Part shown: positions 7,732 to 17,483 of the stretch, piece by piece | How positions within the stretch are numbered: position 1 is the stretch's first letter | Layout of the letters: each line of letters opens with the position of its first letter | Origin: Bacteroidota bacterium | GTDB lineage: Bacteria > Bacteroidota > Bacteroidia > Bacteroidales > FEN-979 | DNA: 64,000 nucleotides | Assembly: GCA_026391355.1 (NCBI GenBank) | Contig: JAPLDH010000012.1 | Span: 79,950 to 143,949, forward strand | Direction of reading: 5' to 3' | Notes under the pieces: model-generated | What the model was told of the DNA's origin: nothing | Seen by the model: only the letters and a program-made list of their open reading frames with translations | Databases searched by the model: none | Position numbers and translations under genes: made by a program

Positions 7732-10700
7732 ATGAAAAAACACCTTCTCCTGATTTATTTTGTTTTTGCACTCGTTTTTCCGATCCTTACACAGAACCTC
7801 CCGAACTTTCCGATTGTAACCCCGGCCGGAAAAGGAATTGTAAATACCCGCATTGATGATATTTCTTACTGGAAAAAAATGTTGAAGCTGGGATATATCA
7901 AAGCGCTGCCTGCCGTTCCCGTGCAGAAAGCAATCAAGACCACCAGTATAATTACAGGGAAGGAAATAGTCACACAGGATTCTCCTGATATTCCCGTAAC
8001 GAATGATACCAATACCACCCAGACAGAAAATTCAGTATTCATTGATCCCTGGAATGAGGATATCGTTCTGAACTCAAATAACTCAACAGATTGGGATGGG
8101 TCGAGTGTGGTAAATGCATTTGGCGCTGATGGGCTGTTCTCATTTAACGGTGGTATTGCCTGGGGGGGATCACAGCAAGCTGCAGGGCAGGCCAATTCCG
8201 GGGATCCAGCGACGGCAATCGGGTTAAATGGTTGGTGGTATGTAGGCGCTATCAGCAATACCTGGGGTCAGGGGGTAGCTTATTCTACCGACCAGGGAAA
8301 CAACTGGAATTATGTGGATGTCGCCACAGTCCCTCCTTCCGGCAACGATCTCCTGGATAAAAATCACCTCTGGATCGACACGAAACCTTCAAGCCCTTAT
8401 GAAGGGTTCCTTTATGATGCATGGATGAATGCTGTTGAAACTTCTATCAACCAGGCCAACATTGAGCTAAGCCATTCAGAGGATCACGGACTCACCTGGT
8501 CCTCCGCCATCAACATCAGCGCAGCGGTGAATGCCGGAAGCCATAACCAGGGAGTGAACATCAATACAGGGCCTGACGGCGAGGTTTATGCCGTATGGGC
8601 CATTTATGATGACTGGCCTGTTGATGAATCCGCATTGGGCTTTGCAAAATCCATCAACGGCGGTGCAATTTTTACTCCTGCAACCCGTATCATCGATAAT
8701 ATCAAAGGGATCAGGATCAGTGGCACGTCGAAAAGTATGAGGGTGAGCTCATTCCCTTCCATGACAGTGGACAACAGCAACGGACCTTACAGCGGGAACA
8801 TTTATGTTGTATGGCCAAATCATGGTTATCCTGGTGTCAATACAGGTCCCGACATCAATGTTTACATGATCCGTTCATCGGATGGAGGGACTACCTGGTC
8901 ATCCCCGATAAAGGTTAACCAGGATCCCCCAGGACATGCCAAACAGCATTATCTATGCTGGATCACGTGCGATCCTGAAACGGGAACACTGGCAGTGATC
9001 TATTATGACGACCGGAATGTATCTGCAACACAATGTGAAACCTGGGTTTCCTATTCATATGATGGTGGAGATACATGGCAGGATATAAAGGTCAGCGATG
9101 TTTCCTTTACCCCTACTCCATTGCCCGGATTGGGCGTCAGCTACTTTGGCGATTATCTGGGGATCTCTGCAAGAAACATGAAAGTTTGCCCGGTTTGGAC
9201 TGATAATCGTTCAGGTATTGCCATGTCGTACACTTCCCCGTTTTTCCTGGGTCCTGCACCCGGCCAGGCATATGTGGTCTATAACTCTTCTGCACTTTCA
9301 TTGATCAGCGATCATTCTGCCACCAATTTGAATTATGGTGATTCCCTTTACCTCACCGTCGGATTAAAAAATATTGGTGACCGTCCGGTTCAGGGAGTGA
9401 CCACATTTCTTTCTTCAGCATCTTCCTTTATTGAGATAACAGACAGCACTGAAAACTATGGAGACCTGGATACTGCACAGGTAAAGATCATTCCTGATGG
9501 TTTTTCATTTAAAGTGTCCGACACAATTCCCGATGGACTGAACGTCAAATTTACCATCCGTATTACAAACGGTGACAGCACCTGGTATAGCAATTTTACG
9601 GTTGAAGCCCATGCACGTGCCATGAAGATCGTGAATATCAGTATTATAGATTCGTCAGGCAACAACAATGGCCGGCTGGATCCCGGTGAAAACGCGGTGA
9701 TTTCCATTACGGTTAAAAATACTGGTGATTTCCCTTGTGAGAATGCCATAGCCAACCTTGTTTCCTTATCAGATTATATTGAAATTACCTCTGACATCGC
9801 TGCGCTTGGTACGCTTCAGCCGGATCAATCCGCCATGGCCAATTTTACCATTTCCGTGGCCGGTGACGCTACCACCGGTAGTTATGCAGATCTTACGGTA
9901 CATAAGGTTTCAGGATCATACAATCAACAGGAAACCTTCCGGGAAGGGATTGGCCAACTCGTAGAAGACTGGGAAACAAACACTTTCACAAAATTTCCAT
10001 GGGATGTGAATACCACCCATCCCTGGTCGCTGATCGATGCCGGCGCCTATGAAGGTCATTATGCTGTCCGGTCCGGTCTGATCCTTGATAACCAACAATC
10101 TGAGTTAAAAATCTCTTGCACAGCCGGTACAAATGACAGCATTTCATTTTTCCTTTTTACCTCTACGGAGTTTAGTTATGATCTTCTGCATTTTTATATT
10201 GACTCCGTCCTGATGAAATCATGGTCGGGAGAAACCCCCTGGGAAAGAGAGGCATTCCCGGTTTCTGCAGGTTTGCATACGTTTCACTGGATCTATTCAA
10301 AAGATTTCTTCAATTACCTGGGTGGAGATTGCTGCAGGCTCGATTGGATCACATTCCCTGCTCCCCCTCTGCCTGCCATCAATCCGGGTACGGATGCTAC
10401 GATCTGTACCGGGGATCAATTCCTGCTCCAGGGAACAGCATCAAATTATGACTCCCTTCACTGGACGACAACAGGTGACGGAAACTTCAGCAATGATAGC
10501 ATCATAAGACCTGTCTATACTCCTGGCACCATTGATATAATTAACGGATGGGTAAAACTAAAGCTCACCGGGTATGGTCAGAATGGGCATGTGAGAAAAA
10601 GCATGCTGTTAACTATCGGAAACTATCCTGTCTTACATATCACTGCTTTTCCGGGTGATACGTTGTGTGCAGGGCATACAGCGATACTGCGCGTTGATTC

Positions 10701-11148
10701 CCTTGCCGGAGGCCATTATCTCTGGATTCCGGGGAACTTAACAACAAATGTAATTTCCGTTGATACCTCCCTGACAGGGGGAATAAACGCTACCTGGATT
10801 AAGGTCTTTGTGACGAATCAATACAATTGCACAAGGTCTGATTCAATTCTTATTACATTTAAGGATTGTACCGGGATTGAAGAGAGAGGGAATCCGTTTG
10901 AACTGACAGTATTTCCCAACCCTAACAAGGGGATCTTCACATTGTTCATTCAAACCATGAAGCCGGAAACGCTCGGTGTTCGTATCATCACCCCTTTAAA
11001 TATAACCATCTTTGAGGAGAAGAATATCGGGGTTTCAGGGAAACTCACAAAAGAGTTCAACATTAAGTATCTCTTAGCAGGAATCTATTTTCTGGAGATA
11101 CAAAGAAGTGATGGGACAAAGGTGACGGAGAAGATTATGATTGAATGA
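7732..11148 (+). CDS. T9SS-secreted BNR/sialidase-like exoprotein
   Basis: This 1138-residue protein begins with a signal peptide (MKKHLLLIYFVFALVFPILTQ). Residues ~160-500 carry Asp-box/BNR-type motifs (STDQGNNW, SEDHGLTW, SSDGGTTW, SYDGGDTW) typical of a sialidase-like beta-propeller. Residues ~510-720 contain two CARDB-like beta-sandwich modules (NNGRLDPGENAVISITVKN). A galactose-binding-like segment (~740-860) and an Ig/PKD-like part follow. The end is a type IX sorting domain (LTVFPNPNKGIFTLFI ... EKIMIE), marking export through T9SS and surface attachment or release. Asp boxes alone do not show sialidase activity and no catalytic Arg triad is obvious, so substrate and activity are unknown. 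It is the first core-like gene to the right of the island. Confidence 0.8.
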   Translation: MKKHLLLIYFVFALVFPILTQNLPNFPIVTPAGKGIVNTRIDDISYWKKMLKLGYIKALPAVPVQKAIKTTSIITGKEIVTQDSPDIPVTNDTNTTQTENSVFIDPWNEDIVLNSNNSTDWDGSSVVNAFGADGLFSFNGGIAWGGSQQAAGQANSGDPATAIGLNGWWYVGAISNTWGQGVAYSTDQGNNWNYVDVATVPPSGNDLLDKNHLWIDTKPSSPYEGFLYDAWMNAVETSINQANIELSHSEDHGLTWSSAINISAAVNAGSHNQGVNINTGPDGEVYAVWAIYDDWPVDESALGFAKSINGGAIFTPATRIIDNIKGIRISGTSKSMRVSSFPSMTVDNSNGPYSGNIYVVWPNHGYPGVNTGPDINVYMIRSSDGGTTWSSPIKVNQDPPGHAKQHYLCWITCDPETGTLAVIYYDDRNVSATQCETWVSYSYDGGDTWQDIKVSDVSFTPTPLPGLGVSYFGDYLGISARNMKVCPVWTDNRSGIAMSYTSPFFLGPAPGQAYVVYNSSALSLISDHSATNLNYGDSLYLTVGLKNIGDRPVQGVTTFLSSASSFIEITDSTENYGDLDTAQVKIIPDGFSFKVSDTIPDGLNVKFTIRITNGDSTWYSNFTVEAHARAMKIVNISIIDSSGNNNGRLDPGENAVISITVKNTGDFPCENAIANLVSLSDYIEITSDIAALGTLQPDQSAMANFTISVAGDATTGSYADLTVHKVSGSYNQQETFREGIGQLVEDWETNTFTKFPWDVNTTHPWSLIDAGAYEGHYAVRSGLILDNQQSELKISCTAGTNDSISFFLFTSTEFSYDLLHFYIDSVLMKSWSGETPWEREAFPVSAGLHTFHWIYSKDFFNYLGGDCCRLDWITFPAPPLPAINPGTDATICTGDQFLLQGTASNYDSLHWTTTGDGNFSNDSIIRPVYTPGTIDIINGWVKLKLTGYGQNGHVRKSMLLTIGNYPVLHITAFPGDTLCAGHTAILRVDSLAGGHYLWIPGNLTTNVISVDTSLTGGINATWIKVFVTNQYNCTRSDSILITFKDCTGIEERGNPFELTVFPNPNKGIFTLFIQTMKPETLGVRIITPLNITIFEEKNIGVSGKLTKEFNIKYLLAGIYFLEIQRSDGTKVTEKIMIE

Positions 11149-11197
11149 CGAATATGCGAATGAAATTGGTTTGTCAGAAATGTCGATTTTAAAAGTA

Positions 11198-11380
11198 ATT
11201 TGAATTACCCCGTGCTTTAGCGCGGGGTTCAAAGACAAAACAAAAGAGGGCTTCAGCCCAAAAAATTGTATCCGATATAGGATATGTTAATATCTGCGTA
11301 CATTTTGCCTGTTTCGGGCTAAAGCCCTGAATAACCCTGGCCGCCTTTAACCCCGGACTTAAGTCTGGGGTAATTCAAAT
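11198..11380. repeat. Nested inverted-repeat element
   Basis: The outer arms ATTTGAATTACCCC (11198-11211) and GGGGTAATTCAAAT (11367-11380) are exact reverse complements. Inside lie a CCCCGTGCTTTAGCGCGGGG hairpin at the left, a matching CCCCGGACTTAAGTCTGGGG hairpin at the right, and an inner AGGGCTTCAGCCC / GGGCTAAAGCCCT pair. The ~183-bp unit has no coding capacity and fills most of the gap between the T9SS gene and the next gene. It resembles paired REP-like hairpins. Confidence 0.8.
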
Positions 11381-11430
11381 CGTCCCTTGTTTAAACAAAA
11401 AGTTTTAACAACCAAACCATTATTAATTAT

Positions 11431-11438
11431 TATTTTTG
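11431..11438 (+). promoter_or_regulatory. Bacteroidota -7 box
   Basis: TATTTTTG matches TAnnTTTG exactly. Transcription would start about 6-8 bases downstream, at or next to the GTG at 11445, implying a leaderless or nearly leaderless mRNA for the following gene. No good TTTG -33 element is seen. Confidence 0.55.
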
Positions 11439-11444
11439 CCGGTT

Positions 11445-11972
11445 GTGAAAAAACTTCTTTCCATAGTGCTTCTTTGCTTATTCCTCTTCAACACGATGGG
11501 TTATTTTTTCGTGTTCAGGATCAACCAGTCCTTTATCCGCAGTGAGGTGAAAGGGATCATTAAAGCAGGCTGCCTGAAAGCGAATTACACCCTGCTGAAG
11601 ATTTCAAATCCGAAATCAAATCCTGATTTCAAAAAAACTGAAAAGGATGAGTTTCTCTATCTTGGAAGGATGTACGATATTGTTCGTGAATGGACAAAGG
11701 ACGATACCACTTACTTTTACTGTATCAATGATAAACAGGAAGAGCAACTCATCGCCGGGTTCCAATCAATCCAGAAATTTGTTCCTGGAACCGGTTCTTC
11801 CGATAAAGCCAAACATACGCTTGCAATCCTTTATCATGTTATTACGATTGCTCTTTTGAATGAACTGACGGTTCCTGTGCAAAAACAACCGGTAGATTTT
11901 AAATTCTGTGAATACACATACCAACCTCATTCTTCCTGTCAAACCCCCATATCTCCACCTCCTAAAGCGTAA
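11445..11972 (+). CDS. Small membrane-anchored protein upstream of a TonB receptor
   Basis: I do not recognise the family. The frame could begin at TTG 11436, but that overlaps the -7 box, so GTG 11445 (175 residues, starting VKKLLSIVLLCLFLFNTMG) is preferred. The first ~22 residues form one hydrophobic segment, so the protein is a membrane anchor or signal-peptide protein with the rest in the periplasm. The C-terminus is proline- and cysteine-bearing (FCEYTYQPHSSC, then PPPKA), which could bind a metal, but this is speculation. It lies 148 bp before a TonB-dependent receptor on the same strand. In Bacteroidota, short extracytoplasmic proteins in this position often belong to the same uptake locus. 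Confidence 0.6.
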   Translation: MKKLLSIVLLCLFLFNTMGYFFVFRINQSFIRSEVKGIIKAGCLKANYTLLKISNPKSNPDFKKTEKDEFLYLGRMYDIVREWTKDDTTYFYCINDKQEEQLIAGFQSIQKFVPGTGSSDKAKHTLAILYHVITIALLNELTVPVQKQPVDFKFCEYTYQPHSSCQTPISPPPKA

Positions 11973-12120
11973 TTTTCTTGCTGAAACGAACCGGGCTAAT
12001 ACCATTTACCATTTACCATTTTAGATTTTAGATTTTGGTATTTGCCTGTATTTCTCCAGGGTTCAATTTCAGATTCTCTTTTCCAGATTTATTTATTAGT
12101 TACCTATTAATTTTAATTAT

Positions 12121-14286
12121 ATGAAATCAATATTATTTACCATAATACTGGCCGTTTTTGTCCTTTTTGGCGCTTCTGCACAAAAATCCGATAAGAACAG
12201 AAACCCTAAAAATGATTCAATCACCCTGAAAAATCTGAATGAAATTGTAATAACGGCAGTCAGAACAAATGCACCGTTAAAAGAATTGCCGGCTGCCATT
12301 TCTGTTGTTACTACAAGGCAACTGCAAGCTTTGAACAAAACGATTGATGCAGGTGAAATTTTAAGACTGGTGCCCGGTGTTAAAGTGGACAATGGAACGG
12401 GTGGTTCACGTATTCATCTGTATATTCGGGGTCAGGGTGTGTTATCCGAAACCGGTTTCCGGGGAATTCAGGTGCTGGTTGACGGTATAAGCATGAATGA
12501 TCCGGGCGGATTCTGCCCCGATTTATATGACCTTGACTGGGCTACTGTAAAAAGAGTCGAAGTAGTAAAAGGACTTGCTGCATCCAGCTACGGTGGAAGC
12601 GCTACCGGTGGGGTTGTTAATATCCTTACCCAGGATGGTGGGGATAAACCTGTTAACAGCATGCTTTATGCCTCTGCAGGATCCTATGGATTCTGGAAAA
12701 TATTAGGACAAGTTGATGGTACCCAAAAAGATATGAATTACCGGGTCTCTTATTCCCATACACAAGGTCATGGCTATCGTATTCACCAGTCTTTTATGGG
12801 AGATAACTTTAGTGAAAAAATGAACTGGCAGGCCACTGATAAAATAAAAATTACCCAATTACTCTCTTACACAAATTACTTCAACCAGAATTCCGAAGGA
12901 ATAAACCTCGGACGTTATGATACAGTTGGCCATACTGCAGCAAACACGGATGCCATTCGTTACAACGAATTTCACCTGACCAGGCGGTTAACCGGTGCAC
13001 TTATCGGCAAATTCGATCTTTGCAAAAACTCGGACCTCCTTCTGAAAGGATTCGCCCGTTTCAACAATTACCAGGAAACCTCAAATAATGGGGATGACTT
13101 TAAACCTTTTACAAACCTGGGATTTTCTGCTCAGTATAATCTGCATAGCGGTAAGGAAAAACTTAAGAACCATTTCAGCATTGGCGCTGACTTCCAGACC
13201 AAAAAAATGACTGAACATGAGTTTGCAGTACCCGATGGAGATCACATTAAGAATAACAGGGTTGATAGTTACTGGAGCCAGGAGACCTTTGACCTGTCTA
13301 CCCTTCTTATTAACCAGATCATTAAACAGAGAAGTGCAGGGATCTTCCTGATCGACAAACTTGACATTGCCAATAAACTCTATGCAACGGTGAATCTGCG
13401 ATATGACTATGTTTATAATGAATTGATCAATAATATTCCCGTTGCAGCCGATTCTTTGAATCCAAACGGTAGCCGGACTTTTGACAAACCGACATACCGT
13501 ATAGGTCTGGCATGGGACCTCGCCAAATCTGCTAATATTTATGCCAATTACGGTACCGGATTCCTTGTTCCGACAGAAGATGAACTTTACAATAATCCGG
13601 ATGCATGGGGTGGTTTTAACAATAATATCAAACCTTCCACATCACAGGGATTTGAATTGGGTGTACGGGGTGATATCGGGAACATGTTCCACTATGACCT
13701 GACCGGCTTCTACATCGATACAAAAAATGAATTCTACCGCTATAGCGTGCCCGGAAGAGGTAATAATACCGCTTTCTTTGGCAACAAGGGAGCAAGTAAC
13801 CGGTATGGCATCGAAACATTCCTCGGTGTTAATCCGGTGAATAATCTCAACATTGAACTGGCTTATACCTATTCACATTGTACCTATACCTCTCCCGATT
13901 CCGTGAAGGGTCATTTCATTCCACAGTGCCCGCAACATATTCTGGCTGCTGAAGTCTCCTATAACTTCCTGAAACATTTTACCGTGGCCGTGAATGTTGA
14001 ATATCAATCAAAATGGTGCATCCAGGTTGACGATTCAATCTATCAGCAATTCACTGAAAATGGGATCAAACGCAGTTCATGGGTGAATGGATATAAAGTT
14101 TTCAGCGCGAATGTAAACTACAACTGGAAACTGGGATGGCTGAAAGGCGATATCGGATTATATGCCAAGAACCTTTTCGATGAGCAGTATTTTGGTTTTA
14201 CAGAACCTAATAATGGCTCCGATTATAACAGTTTTCAACCGGCACCAGGAAGGGAATTCTTTGTCAATCTCAGATTAAAATTCTAG
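12121..14286 (+). CDS. TonB-dependent outer-membrane receptor
   Basis: This 721-residue protein has a signal peptide (MKSILFTIILAVFVLFGASAQ), then a TonB-box-like segment (NEIVITAVRTN, ~residues 40-50), a plug domain (~52-165: ISVVTTRQLQAL, LRLVPGVKVDNG, IRGQGV, VEVVKGLAASSYGG, GGVVNILT) and a 22-strand barrel-type region ending in aromatic F721. It takes up a ligand at the outer membrane with energy from TonB. It lacks the carboxypeptidase-like N-terminal domain of SusC proteins and no SusD partner follows, so it is more likely an iron-chelate, vitamin or metal receptor than a glycan importer. The substrate cannot be told from sequence. Confidence 0.92.
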   Translation: MKSILFTIILAVFVLFGASAQKSDKNRNPKNDSITLKNLNEIVITAVRTNAPLKELPAAISVVTTRQLQALNKTIDAGEILRLVPGVKVDNGTGGSRIHLYIRGQGVLSETGFRGIQVLVDGISMNDPGGFCPDLYDLDWATVKRVEVVKGLAASSYGGSATGGVVNILTQDGGDKPVNSMLYASAGSYGFWKILGQVDGTQKDMNYRVSYSHTQGHGYRIHQSFMGDNFSEKMNWQATDKIKITQLLSYTNYFNQNSEGINLGRYDTVGHTAANTDAIRYNEFHLTRRLTGALIGKFDLCKNSDLLLKGFARFNNYQETSNNGDDFKPFTNLGFSAQYNLHSGKEKLKNHFSIGADFQTKKMTEHEFAVPDGDHIKNNRVDSYWSQETFDLSTLLINQIIKQRSAGIFLIDKLDIANKLYATVNLRYDYVYNELINNIPVAADSLNPNGSRTFDKPTYRIGLAWDLAKSANIYANYGTGFLVPTEDELYNNPDAWGGFNNNIKPSTSQGFELGVRGDIGNMFHYDLTGFYIDTKNEFYRYSVPGRGNNTAFFGNKGASNRYGIETFLGVNPVNNLNIELAYTYSHCTYTSPDSVKGHFIPQCPQHILAAEVSYNFLKHFTVAVNVEYQSKWCIQVDDSIYQQFTENGIKRSSWVNGYKVFSANVNYNWKLGWLKGDIGLYAKNLFDEQYFGFTEPNNGSDYNSFQPAPGREFFVNLRLKF

Positions 14287-14300
14287 CTTTTTTTTATTTC

Positions 14301-14372
14301 ACCGCGAAGACGCAAAGACGCAAAGGATTCATTTTAACATATTATTCCATGCGCCTCTGCGCCTACTGCGGT
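14301..14372. repeat. ACCGC-AAGACGC hairpin repeat, copy A
   Basis: ACCGCGAAGACGCAAAGACG and, 50 bases on, the partner CGCCTCTGCGCCTACTGCGGT form an imperfect long stem. It lies between the converging TonB receptor and EamA genes, so it may also end transcription. Related copies are at 22086 and 24850. Confidence 0.75.
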
Positions 14373-14385
14373 TAATAAATGTTTT

Positions 14386-15294
14386 TTATAGAAAGAAAAG
14401 CGCCACTCCCCCAACTGCCATGATAGCTCCGATGATCTCTTTAATAGTAACTTTTTCTTTAAAGAGAATTACCGATGGAGGTATGATAAGTACAGGTACC
14501 ATGGCCATGATCGTTGCGGCGATCCCTGTGCTGGTCAGTTGAACGGCCAGCAGTGAGAAAGAAACACCCAGGAAAGGTCCGAAAAAAGCCCCCAGTGATA
14601 ACTGCCCCATTGCTTTTTTATTAGAAAACGAATGATATGTTCTCCTCCATAAGCCCCAAACCGTAAATAAAATACAAAATCCGCTGATGCCTGCGAGGAC
14701 CCGGATCTGGGCGGAGGCAAAAGGATCATACCCATGCATCCCGAATTTGCTTAAAACCAAGCCAATTGCTTGTCCCAGAGCGCCACCAATCCCGAGTAGG
14801 ATCCCCCATACCGGATAGGAGAGTTTTACATTCCCGGAAGTGGCGTTTTCTTCCTTCTGCTCCGGTCTTTTAAGCACGACCATTGCGATCCCTGCAATCG
14901 TTATGGCCATCCCGGTTACACTTTTAACAGTCATTGTTTCCCCAAGGATCATCCATCCTATCACCGCGGTAAAAATGGGAGCCAGTGCCATCAGCAACAT
15001 GCTGATCCGGGCTCCTATCAGTACAAAAGCCTGGAACAGGCAAAGATCGCCAAAAGTAAACCCGATCAGGCCAGAAATGATCAGGTAAAACCAGGTTCTG
15101 CCTGTCGCATCAACCGGAAGCAAATATCCACGGTAAATCCAGCAAAAAATACTGAGACAGAAGAAGCCGACAAAAAGACGTAGCAGATTTACAATACGTG
15201 AGCCAATTCGTTTACTGGAGGCTTCAAAAGCAAGCGCTGTAATAGTCCAGAACATGGCTGTAAGAAGAGAAGCAAATTCACCTGCGTGTTTCAC
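14386..15294 (-). CDS. DMT-superfamily (EamA) transporter
   Basis: This 302-residue protein is almost wholly hydrophobic, with about ten predicted membrane helices in two EamA halves (residues ~5-130 and ~155-300). Typical signatures include GLIGFTFGDLCLFQAF at the end of TM3, MLLMALAPIFTAVIGWMILGE in the first half, and ATIMAMVPVLIIPPSVILFKE in the second. EamA proteins export amino acids, nucleobases or other small metabolites; the substrate is unknown here. The gene starts 8 bp after the stop of the EnvC-like gene and is probably the last gene of that minus-strand operon. Confidence 0.9.
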   Translation of the reverse strand: MKHAGEFASLLTAMFWTITALAFEASSKRIGSRIVNLLRLFVGFFCLSIFCWIYRGYLLPVDATGRTWFYLIISGLIGFTFGDLCLFQAFVLIGARISMLLMALAPIFTAVIGWMILGETMTVKSVTGMAITIAGIAMVVLKRPEQKEENATSGNVKLSYPVWGILLGIGGALGQAIGLVLSKFGMHGYDPFASAQIRVLAGISGFCILFTVWGLWRRTYHSFSNKKAMGQLSLGAFFGPFLGVSFSLLAVQLTSTGIAATIMAMVPVLIIPPSVILFKEKVTIKEIIGAIMAVGGVALFFL

Positions 15295-15302
15295 GTGTCG
15301 GA

Positions 15303-16568
15303 TTAATTATTACCCACCAGCCAATCCTGCGGGTTCTGGATATTCTTCCCCAACCAGATCTCAAAATGCAGTTCAGTTCTTGAATCTTCCCCATTTGTAT
15401 GGACCAGACCGATAACCTGTTTGGTCGACACATCCTGCCCGTCTTTTACAATCACTGATTCAAGATTCGAGTAAACGGTGAGGAATTCTCCATGACGAAT
15501 AATGACTACCTTATTCATGTTCGGGAATGAAATCACCCGGCTCACTTTCCCTTTGAAAACACATCTTGCACCTGCTCCTTTCTCGGTGGAGATATCAATA
15601 CCGTTATTTTTGACCTTCACATATTTCAGTACGGGATGCGGGTGTTCCCCGAAAACCCCTGTAATCACACCTTTCTCCAGCGGCCAGGGCAGCTTCCCTT
15701 TATTCGCGGTAAAGGAACTCGATAATTCTTTTTCCATCGGGGTAAGCATCATCTCATTTTTCGTCCCGGTGGTTGAAATTCCGGTTGTTTTAGCCTTTGC
15801 CACCGAGGTTTTAATCTCATCTGCAATGACTTTCTCGATTTCCCGTTGTAGTTTATCGGCCGTTTGTTGCTTCTCCTTGAGGGTAGCCAGTAGGTTTTTC
15901 TCTTTCTGACTTAATTCCTTTACCGATCTGTCTTTTTCCACCTTCTCCTTGGTCAGTCTGTTCTTTTCGTCTCCCTGCCTGGTAACCAAAAGTAATTTGT
16001 CTCCTTTGTTCAGTTCCAGGCTTTTTTTCTGCCTCGATAACTCAGCCTGCATGGCCTGGATAAGTTCTGCCTGTTTCCTCCGATAGGCGCTATATTGCTG
16101 ATAATATTTTAAACGATGAAACGCCTGGTTAAAATCCCGTGATGAGAAAATAAACATCAACCGGTTGTATGCATTCATGTTTTTATATGCAAAATAGATC
16201 ATCCTGGCATATTCTTCCTTCAATTTACTCAACTCCGTTGTCAGTTTCTGGATTTGTCGGTTCTGACCATCAATTTCAGTATCCATCTGTCCGACTTCCC
16301 TGTTCATTGTTTCGATCAGGGATTCCCGTTTTTCGATCTGCTTATTCAGAATCAGCAGCCTGTTTAGGGAATTTTGTTTTGACTTCTGTGTTTTGTCGAG
16401 AAGAGAGTTTGTGAATCTTATCTCTTCCTCAAGTTGTTTCTTTGTTTTCTGGAGTTTGTCTTTAGAGGTCTGGGCAATGGTTACAGATTGAAACAGTAAA
16501 ATCAACAAACCCGAAAAAAGCAGGAAACTCAGTACCTTGTTATTTCTAAACCATTCCGTAACGGTCAT
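15303..16568 (-). CDS. EnvC-like murein hydrolase activator (degenerate M23/LytM)
   Basis: This 421-residue protein has an N-terminal membrane segment or uncleaved signal (~12-32), a long coiled coil (~35-255, rich in E, K, L, Q), then a LytM/M23 fold (~300-415). Active M23 enzymes ligate zinc with HxxxD and HxH. Here the first His is Asn (NNGIDI) and the YAHL-type His is Asn (YSNLES), leaving only D and the final LHFEIW His. The fold is thus likely inactive and, like E. coli EnvC, may activate an amidase during septal wall splitting. It follows the DUF4292 gene by 27 bp in a cluster conserved in Bacteroidota. Confidence 0.88.
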   Translation of the reverse strand: MTVTEWFRNNKVLSFLLFSGLLILLFQSVTIAQTSKDKLQKTKKQLEEEIRFTNSLLDKTQKSKQNSLNRLLILNKQIEKRESLIETMNREVGQMDTEIDGQNRQIQKLTTELSKLKEEYARMIYFAYKNMNAYNRLMFIFSSRDFNQAFHRLKYYQQYSAYRRKQAELIQAMQAELSRQKKSLELNKGDKLLLVTRQGDEKNRLTKEKVEKDRSVKELSQKEKNLLATLKEKQQTADKLQREIEKVIADEIKTSVAKAKTTGISTTGTKNEMMLTPMEKELSSSFTANKGKLPWPLEKGVITGVFGEHPHPVLKYVKVKNNGIDISTEKGAGARCVFKGKVSRVISFPNMNKVVIIRHGEFLTVYSNLESVIVKDGQDVSTKQVIGLVHTNGEDSRTELHFEIWLGKNIQNPQDWLVGNN

Positions 16569-16595
16569 GGGTTCATGATCTTATTTTCATTGTTA

Positions 16596-17483
16596 TCATT
16601 TGATCTGTCTGTAGCCCGAAGGAATTCTGAAAGGGAATGACTGCGGAATACCGACATTTATCTTTGAGAAATTTACGAGTACCCGGATATCGTTATCGGC
16701 AGAAATTTTATACGACATTTTTGAAGGGAAAGATTGCGTGCCTGTATTCTCAAATTCAGAATAGGAGGCCTCCAGTTGCATGTTCGGCTTCTGAATTTCC
16801 TTCACATTTGCACGTGTGATCTTGAATGTAGAAGGATCGATCCAGATATTCTGAATTAAGATTCTCAGTTTTTCATGGCTGCTTCTCACAAACTTCCTTA
16901 ATTTCCTGCGCTCTGCTGTGGATAGTTTGTATTGGTTATTATCTATGGATGCCCTGAAAGATCCGTTTTCATAGAAAGAGAGATCATTGCCGATCAGGAA
17001 CGACTGAAGAATATCATAATCTATATTCGCATGTAAAAAATTATTAACAAAATTATAATCTCCTTTAAAATAGGTATCATTTATCCGGTTGATGAACTTG
17101 ATCGAATCCTGGGTGATCATCATCCTGAAGACTTCAATACCGAGAAGCGGGGAAAAAGAGATCCATATCAGGCTGTCACGGCGAATACGGATTTGTCCAT
17201 TGAAGGAATTTCGCTGGTTCTCATTCTGATATTCTGCTGAAAATTTGGCCGTAAACCAGTCGTATTTTAGTTCATATTCTTTCAGTTTATTAAAAAGATA
17301 TTCTGCTCCTTCTTCCTTGATCGGCGCTCTCATTATTTTTTTGGTTCCATGACAGGAGGTAAGGATGACAGAGAAACCCAGGATGATCGGTAACAGGATA
17401 ATTCTCAGTAAGGAATGTGTAAAAGGAATGTTTTGAAATTGCACAGGCACTTTTAGCAGTGAAGTATCTTCTGATTTATTCAT
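16596..17483 (-). CDS. DUF4292 outer-membrane lipoprotein
   Basis: This 295-residue protein has a hydrophobic leader ending in a lipobox-like VILTSC (Cys at ~44), so it is probably a lipoprotein. The body matches DUF4292, a LolB/LolA-like beta fold (FNGQIRIRRDSLIWISFSPLLGIEVFRMMIT and the FPSKMSYKI strand pair). Family members sit next to TPR and M23 proteins in Bacteroidota and may handle lipids or lipoproteins at the outer membrane, though their function is not established. Its start overlaps the TPR gene's stop by 8 bp, which indicates translational coupling. The predicted leader is longer than usual, so an internal start cannot be excluded. Confidence 0.85.
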   Translation of the reverse strand: MNKSEDTSLLKVPVQFQNIPFTHSLLRIILLPIILGFSVILTSCHGTKKIMRAPIKEEGAEYLFNKLKEYELKYDWFTAKFSAEYQNENQRNSFNGQIRIRRDSLIWISFSPLLGIEVFRMMITQDSIKFINRINDTYFKGDYNFVNNFLHANIDYDILQSFLIGNDLSFYENGSFRASIDNNQYKLSTAERRKLRKFVRSSHEKLRILIQNIWIDPSTFKITRANVKEIQKPNMQLEASYSEFENTGTQSFPSKMSYKISADNDIRVLVNFSKINVGIPQSFPFRIPSGYRQIK

